Positions 10,101-19,100 of a stretch of 64,000 bases of DNA are shown here, piece by piece (positions within the stretch are counted from its first letter, which is position 1; every line of letters begins with the position of its first letter). The DNA is taken from positions 34,432 through 98,431 of the forward strand of contig JAPLDR010000055.1 in the NCBI GenBank assembly GCA_026391655.1. Reading direction: 5' to 3'. A program made the translations under genes and the position numbers. The stretch is from Bacteroidia bacterium (GTDB lineage: Bacteria > Bacteroidota > Bacteroidia > Bacteroidales > Prolixibacteraceae). Below the pieces are notes generated by a model. It did not search any database. It was not told the DNA's origin and was given only the letters and a program-made list of their open reading frames with translations.

Positions 10101-13100
10101 GAATATTGACGGGAGGATAGGTAGCAACTGCCAATCCGGATTTCAAACGAACGTAAATCGTGGTTGTATTAACTGTCCCACCGGACTGAGTCAGCGTAAG
10201 GGCTGTTGATTGATAGGTGCCACCCGAAGACAATGAAATTTCGTAGTTTGTTGCAGGCGTGATCAATATATTATTTGTGAGCAAGGTACCACTCACGGTG
10301 AACGATTGCGGAGCTGACGGACCTGACCCTAAAGTATAAATAAATCCGGCCAGGGATGATGTAGAAATGAGAATAGTGTTTGAACCCATCACTGTTCCGT
10401 CACAGGTAACATTTTTAGGAGTTGCACTGGTCGATGACGAAACAATATTTTCAGAATAGCCACCAATGCCCAACCCACTTTTCATGCGAACGTAAATAGT
10501 AGTAGCGCTTAATGTCCCTCCGGACTGGGTCAGTGTAATAGGAGTTGAAACAAATCCTGAACCCGAAGTTGTCGAAATTTCAAAGCTTGCTGAAGGTGTA
10601 ACCGTTACATTCGCCACTAGATTAGTACCACTTACCGTAAACGTCTGCTGACTTGATGGACCTCCCGTGTATGGATAGCTAAAACCGGTTAAGTTGGGAG
10701 TAGCTGTAATTACAGGGATAGCTGTTACCGCTCCGCTACAGGCTACATTTTTCGGCGTTAATCCGTTCGATGAGCAAACGATATTTTCCGGAGCAATCGT
10801 ACCAATTGCCAATCCCGCTTTCAAACGAACGTAAATAGTTGTTGTGGCAACATTTCCACTATTCACCAACAGCGTAATGGGGTTACTGGCAACAAACGCG
10901 CCACCTGTTCCCGTTGAGATTTCAAAGTTAGCTGTTGGTGTGACAACCAGATTGGCCGAGAGATTAGTACCACTCACGGTGAACGACTGCTCGGCAGAGG
11001 GACCAAAGCCAACAGGATAATTTAATCCGGTTAAGGAGGTTGTGGAAGTAGTGATTGCAGGTACACTGCTGATTGTTAAAACTGCAGCATTTGACTCATT
11101 GGTAGCAACATAAGGATTGGGTGATACATTATTTGTACTACTCAGTATGGCGTTTCTGTAAATGTAATAGGTACCCGGAGTATTGAATGGAGCAACCGAT
11201 GCACTTGGAGTATACGTGGCTCCCGTAGCTCCCGAAATAGTGGTTCTTGTACCTGAAGGAGTTGTACTATAGCTCCATTGATAGCCCGTTCCGCTTAGCG
11301 TTATTCCTGTGGGCAGCGTCCCGAATACATTCCCGCTGATGGTTGACCAGGTGCCTCCGACATAAATACTCTGTGATATATTAGTCGTGAGTGTATTGGA
11401 CATAACAAGGGTCAGGTTCTGAAATACTACCTGGTTTGCACCTCCATTTTCGTAATAATCATATAACAACGTACTCGCACCATTGAGGTTCATCAATATC
11501 CTGGGACGGGAAGTATAGGCCTGATCAACCCAATTATTATACAACAGCGTTCCATCCACAGTGAGGCGACTGCCGTCATCCGAACCCAGATCGGCAATGT
11601 ATAAACCCCTTTTCGTTGAATTCATCCGGTACTGAACCGAGAAAGTTTCTGTATAAATACTTCGGGCTCCAAGACTGGAAGTTATAGGAAAACAAACTGT
11701 AGCGCCACCAAAACTTTGATTAAAAGCTTCAGTTTCAGTATAAGTCCCGTAATAGGTAGTAAAGCTCAAACCATCATAGACATGACCAATCCACGAATCC
11801 GTTCCTGCCAAATTTGAGTTATCAGGTGATGCTGACGGGAAAGTGGCTGTTACCTGTGTCCGTAAACTTTCACAACCTCCGACACCCAAAATGGAAACCC
11901 AATAGTTGGTAGTAACAGCAATAACCGGAGTTACATAGGTATTATCTGCATTGTTCGCGCTGGTTTTTAAAAGATTCCCGGCAGTGGCTGCATCATACCA
12001 TTTGTATGTTTCACCCGCCACTGCCCCGGAGGCAGATAACGTAGCAGTTGAACCAATACAAATTATTGCTCCGCTTGTTGTTGGTGCTGAAGGAATAAGG
12101 GCTACCGTTACTGCCAGTGTTCGTGCCGTGCCGCTACCGCAGGAGGTTGAAGGTGTAACCTGTACATTTCCTGAACCTGCACCAACAGTGACTGTTACTG
12201 AATTCGTTGTGCCTCCTCCGGTTTGTGTCCATCCTGACGGGAATGCCCAGGTATAGGTTACGCCGGAAACATTGGTAACACTATAGGTTTGCGAAGAAGC
12301 AATGCACGGGGTTGCACTACCCGTTATTGCACCAGGCTGGGCAGGAATACCGGCGGCTGGAACAACTGCAAGTGTTCGCACCGTTCCGTTACCACATGAA
12401 TTCGAAGGTGTAACCGTTACATTTCCTGTATTTGCGCCAACAGTTACAGTTACTGTACTTGTTGTTTGTCCGCCAGTTATTGTCCATCCTGACGGGAATG
12501 TCCAGGTATAAGTAACTCCGGAAACATTGGTAACACTATAGGTTTGCGAAGAACCCGTGCATGGTGTGGCATTGCCCGTTATTGTGCTTGGTTGGGCAGG
12601 TACCGTTGTTGGCGTTACTGCCAGTGTACGTGCGGGTCCGTAACATCCGCCATTCGAAGGTGCAACCTGTACATCTCCTGTACCTGCACCAACAGTGACT
12701 GTTACTGAATTTGTTGTTCCTCCGGCGGTTTGTGTCCATCCTGTGGGGAATGTCCAGTTATAGGTCACTCCGGAAACTAAGGTAACACTATAGATTTGAG
12801 AAGTAGTCTGGCATGGGGTTGCACTGCCGGTTATTGTGCTGGGTTGAGCTGGTAGCAGTATTGGTGTGACAGCCAGGGTACGTGTGTTTCCGTTACCGCA
12901 TGAATTCGAAGGTGTAACCACTATATTTCCGGAACCCGTACCAACAGTTACTGTTACTGAATTCGTCGTTCCTCCGGCGGTTATTGTCCATCCAGTGGGG
13001 AATGTCCAGGTATAGGTAACTCCCGCAACGTTGGTAACGCTATAGGTTTGCGAAGAAGGCCGGCATGGAGTTGCACTGCCGGTTATTGCACTTGGCTGGG

Positions 13101-16100
13101 CTGGTACCGTTGTTGGCGCTACAGCCAAAGTAGTTGCTGTTCCGTTACCACAGGCATTTGATGGTGTAACTTGTACAAATCCGGAACCAGCACCAACAGT
13201 TACCGTTACTGAATTAGTTGTCCCTCCGCCCGTTTGTGTCCAACCTGTGGGGAAGGTCCAGGTATAGGTGACTCCGGTAACATTGGTAACGCTGTAAGTC
13301 TGCGAAGATGCCTGGCATGGGGTTGCACTGCCCGTTATTACACTGGGTTGGGCAGGTACCGTGGTTGGCGCTACTGCCAAAGTACGTGCCGTCCCGTTAC
13401 CGCAGGTATTTGAAGGTGTAACCTGTATATTTCCTGAACCTGAGCCAACGGTTACAGTAATTGAATTCGTTGTGCCTCCACCGTTTTGTGTCCATCCTGC
13501 CGGTAATGCCCAGGTGTAGGTGACTCCGGAAACATTGGTAACACTATATACCTGGGAAGAAGTCTGGCACGGGGTTGTACTGCCGGTTATTACGCTGGGT
13601 TGGGCCGGTAAAGTGGTTGTGGCATAGGTAATAGTGCCTGAAGAGACAGAAGTGCCACAATCATTAGAAGCTCTTACCCTATAATAATAAGTGGTTCCTG
13701 CTGTTAACCCGACAACATCAAATGTGGTAAAATTTCCAACATTAGAATTCTGATAGCCTGTTACATAACTGCCAAACCCAATAACCGTGGATACATCCAA
13801 AAAATATGATGTGGCATAGGTTGATGCTGTCCAATTGGCTGTTATCTGTGTACACGCTGCGCCTGAACCTGCATTAGCTACCGGTGCTGCCGGTGTTGTG
13901 ATTACCGTCCAGGTACAAATGGTACTCCATGCCGAAGTTGCACATACACCACCGCCTGTCCGGCGTGACTGAACAATGACACTGCCTGTTGCTCCCGTAG
14001 TGGTGATCGCAGCTCCGTTGGTGTAAGCGCTGTAAGTACTTCCTCCGTTAATGCTATACTGGTATTCATCCGCTGCTCCTGTCGGACCGCCAGATCCTGC
14101 TGCTCCTGTTACAGTTCCTGTGTTAAATCCTGCACAGATGGTACTGCCGCTGGCCGGTGATGCAACGCCAAGTGTTGGTGCTACAGGTGTTGACCCTACT
14201 GTCCACGTGCTTATCGTACTCCATGCCGTGTTGGAACAGCCGTAGCTTCCGCCCGTTCTGCGTGACTGGACAATCACACTCGTGGTTGCTCCCGTGGTGG
14301 TGATGGCAGATCCGCTTGTGTAAGCGCTGTAAGTCCCTCCTCCGTTAATACTATACTGGTATTCATTGGCTGCTCCTGTTGAACCGCCCGAACCGCCTGT
14401 TCCTGTGACAGTTCCCGTGTTAAATCCTGCACAGATGATACTGCCGTTTGCCGGTGATGCAACACTAAGCGTTGGTGCTGCCGGTGCTGATCCTACTGTC
14501 CAGGTACTTATCGTACTCCATGCCGAGTTGGAACAACCATAACTTCCGCCCGTTCTGTGTGACTGAACAATCACACTCGTGGTTGCTCCCGTGGTGGTGA
14601 TCGCAGCTCCGTTGACATAAGTGCTGTAAGAAGTTCCTCCGTTAATGCTGTACTGGTATTCATCTGCTGCTCCTGTTGAACCGCCCGATCCTGCTGATCC
14701 TGTTACTGTTCCCGTGTTAAAACCTGCACAGATGATACTGCCGTTGGCCGGTGATGCCGCGCTAAGCGTTGGTGCTGCAGGTGTTGTACCTATTGTCCAG
14801 GTGCTTATCGTACTCCATGCCGAAGTTGCACAGACACCACCGCCTGTTCGGCGTGACTGAACAATTACACTCGTGGTTGCTCCTGTAGTGGTGATCGCAG
14901 ATCCGTTGGTGTAAGCGCTGTAAGTACTTCCTCCGTTAATGCTATACTGGTATTCATCTGCTGCTCCTGTCGGACCGCCCGATCCTGCTGCTCCTGTCAC
15001 AGTTCCTGTGTTAAATCCTGCACAGATGGTACTGCCGTTGGCCGGTGAAGCGACGCCAAGGGTTGGTGCTACAGGTGTTGTACCTACTGTCCACGTGCTT
15101 ATCGTACTCCATGCCGTGTTGGAACAGCCGTAACTACCACCCGTTCGACGTGACTGAACAATCACACTCGTGGTTGCTCCAGTAGTAGTGATCGCAGATC
15201 CGCTGGTGTAAGCGCTGTAAGTCCCTCCTCCGTTAATGCTATACTGGTATTCATTGGCTGCTCCTGTTGATCCGCCCGAACCCCCTGTTCCCGTTACTGT
15301 TCCTGTATTAAATCCTGCACAGATAATACTGCCGTTTGCCGGTGAAGCAACGCCAAGTGTTGGTGCAACAGGTGCTGTACCATAAGTCCAGATTGTATAG
15401 GTATTATAAGCAGATGCAATACATAGTCCGCCGCTTCTTCTTGCTCTTACCTGTACTGATGTAGTCCCTCCGGTTGTTGTAATTGCTGCACTATTGGTAT
15501 ATGTTGACCAGTTGGTACCACCGTTAATGCTATACTGATATTCATCACTGCCACCGCCGGAACCACTGGTAAAAGTTGCTGTACCGGAATTGTAGCCTGC
15601 ACAAATAACACTGCCACTTACCGGTGAAGCAGAACTTAAGGTTGGCGATACAGGTGTAGCATCGACAGTTAAATTACTTCCGTTGTCTGTTCCTGTTATA
15701 ACAGGAGTACTGCTAACTACACGAATTCTGTAACCCGATCCGCTTGCAGTACCTGCCGGAATAGTGCCACTAATAGTTCCCGCAGTGGTTTGTGTTAAAG
15801 ACCCGATATTTACAGGTGTTGTAAAACTACCGCTTGCGTCAGATAACTGGGCGGTAAAAACGTTTCCAGAGGTAAAGGTTCCCGTGATGGTAAATGCAAC
15901 AGAAACAGCTGCCCCGGCACAAAATGGCGAACCGGAGATGGCACTTATTGTAATGGATCTCTTCGTCGCCATCACAAAATATCCCAGGGAATTACCTGTA
16001 TTATCAGAATTTATAACTGACGTACCGCTCACTGTACCATTTAGCGAGGAATAAGCCCCGTTTATAGTTGCACTTCTTCCAATAGCATTCAATCCTGCAA

Positions 16101-19100
16101 GTGCAGTCTGACGTGTTAATGAAACGGATCCGTTCGTATAAGTACCCGACACTACAGAGGCCAACCAATACTCAGTTGTACTTAACGATCCCAATGGATT
16201 TGTTGCTGTTCCCCCGGCGTTTCCTGTAAAAGCTTCAACCCTCAGACTTGGGGCTGTCCCGGTGATTCCTGTTATGCCAAACGGTAAATAGGTAGTACCT
16301 TTTCCAACAGGATAAAGATAAGTTTGACCGGTTGCCAATTGCCAGATTAACGCACCATTTACAAAACTCGTAGTCGATCCGCCAGTGACAGCACTGGTCG
16401 AATTATTGGTCAATGTTACTGTATTTGCACCCGAAGTTAATATACCGCTCGTTAAATTTAATGTCCCGCTAACAGCTGTACTACTTGTAAGAGTAACACC
16501 TGCTGCGTTATTTATGGTAAGGTTATTAGCACCTGTCAGTCCGTTTCCGGTTACCTGGGCTGATGCTCCGTCATAATTGTAATTGGCACCGGCATTGTAT
16601 GTTTTTGTCCCGGTAAGCTGAATACTTCCTGTAGCAGCTGTTGTTGAAAGCCCTTGTGCATGAGCTGTGATAATCCCGGCTCCTGAATTTAATGTAAATG
16701 TTCCATCGCTTCCATTAATAATTGAAGTACCAACATCCAATATAGAAGGGCTGTTAACGCTGAAATTTACTGTATTTGTGTATGTTCCGCCTGTATTTGA
16801 ATAGTTATGCGTAGTGTTGCCAATAAAATTGATGGCACCCGGCCAGGTACTTGTTGTCGTATTTATAAAACCGCCTGAAAGAGTAAAGTTACCGCCAACA
16901 TTCAGAGTCCCAATTGATACATTATCATTTTCATTCATGGCTAATGTTCCTCCGGTAATACTCACATTACCTGTGACTGACAACGTGGAACTTGCCCCTC
17001 CTGTAACAATGGTAAAATATCCGGTACCGCTTATTGTAAAATTTCCACCTACAGTCATCGTGCAGGAACCCGTGCTATTGTTCATTTTGAAAGCAGCATC
17101 ATTGTTGATGACAACATCACCGGTCACAGCCATTGTGAAACCATTAGCGGTATTCGACATCCGAAGGGCTTTTGTGTTAGGATCGGCCGGAGCAGTTCCC
17201 GTTCCTGAAACCGTAAGATTACCTGCAATGGTAATATTGGATTCCAAATAAAAGTTTGTGGTCTGCAAAGGACAATTCCATGTGAAATTTCCAAATGTTT
17301 GTCCCACTCCTCCGGTAAAACCAGTACTTGCCGCAATTCCTGTTATATTACAATTTGAAGCAGCATTCCATGTTGCAGCAGGGATTGTGCCACCATCCTG
17401 GGCATGTTGATAAGTGCCTCCACTGCCGAAGGCCAATGCACCTGTGGTCGTAATAGTACCCGAGTTAACCAATGTTCCATCAACCGTCATATCTGTACCT
17501 GCACCATTGGCAATCGTTAATGTTTGACCGGTATTAACGGTTACCTGCCCACCAGTATTCACTGTAACCAGATCAACCGATACCGATGCAGTAACTGTAA
17601 CAACGTGTGTATTTTGAATGGTAATTGTGTTTGCAGCATTTGTTGGGGTTAACGTTGCATTAAACCAGTTAGTGCCGTCATGCGAACTCTCCCAGGTTGC
17701 AGTTGCATTCCAGTTGCCTGTTGCCTTTGTACGGAAATAGTCGGTTGTCTGGGAAACATCTGCAGGGGTTGCATTGGTTTCAACTCCGGAACTCCAGACA
17801 GTACCTATTCGTGTGAAAAACTTGAAAAAGTATTGCGTTCCATTGATCAGGCTGGTTACAGTCTGGGGCGAAGCAGTGCCTTTATAAACCACATAGCCTC
17901 CACCAGTGAACGCAGTTCCCGATCCGTAAGTTAAACTGGCAGTATATGCCGTACCATCGCCACTTGGTGTACCGCTTACCGATGAACCGGCTTTGGCTAC
18001 GATCATTATTCCATCGGAACAACTTGCTGGGTTTGTCCACGAAATTGCGGCTGCAGCATTTCCGGCAACAGCAGACTGAGCGGTTACATTATTAGCTCCG
18101 GTGACGATGAATGCACCCGATACAGCACTGGTTATATCTGTCCCGCAATTGCTGTGGACAATGCAATAGTAATAAAGTGTCCCGGCAACAGTAGCAGATG
18201 GTGTGTAGCTGGCACTGGTTGCACCTGTTAATAATGTTCCGCCTGAATTGCTTGATATGGTGTTGCTGTACCACTGATAAGTTATTGTCCCTGTACCGGT
18301 TGCTGTTACAGAAATTGCTGTAAAAGTTCCATTAATACATTGTGTCTGAGTAGCAGTTGACTGACTGGATATGGCAGTAGCAGGATTAACTATAAATGCA
18401 CCTGAAACTGTGCTTGTTACAGGAGAGCACGTTGAACTACCAACAATACAATAATAATAAAGTGTTCCGGCAACAGCAGCCGATGGTGTATAGCTGGCAC
18501 TGGTGGCTCCCGTTAATAATGTTCCTCCGGAATTGCTTGATGTGGTATTGCTGTACCACTGATAAGTTAAACCTACTCCGGTTGCAGTTACTGAAATTGC
18601 AGTAAAAGTCCCTGCTATACACTGTGTCTGTGTTGCTGTTGACTGACTGGTTATAGCTGTAGCAGGATTAACCGTTACTGTAATTGCTGAATTGCTGCTT
18701 ACACAACCTGTTGTTGAATTCTTTACTGTTAATGTCGCATTAAATGTTCCCGAACCTCCTGTTGGTGCTGCAGGTACAGTAATAGCTATCGGAGATGCTC
18801 CTAAATTAGCATCTGTTACATTTACAAAACCTGCGGCTAATGCCGCAGCATTAAAGACAATGCTGTATTTATTTGGTGTACCTGTTGTTGCACTGTAAGT
18901 AAGATTGGCTGTGGTTGTTCCAAGACACACTGCCGGATTCGAACCTAATGTTATGGTTGGTGCAGTACATGAAGAGCTACTAATATTAATAATACCAGTT
19001 GTGGCTGCAAAATAGGTGTCGTTTTTGTAGGTTGAAGAGGAACTGGTATTACCCCATGATCCGTTTATGACACCTGCACCGCCAAGGGTCATCGTATTCG

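Noticed and set aside
12100..15650. CRISPR-like array from regular repeats
   Set aside because: Units are ~250-295 bp, lie in one open coding frame and encode repeated protein domains; there are no short repeats with unique spacers.
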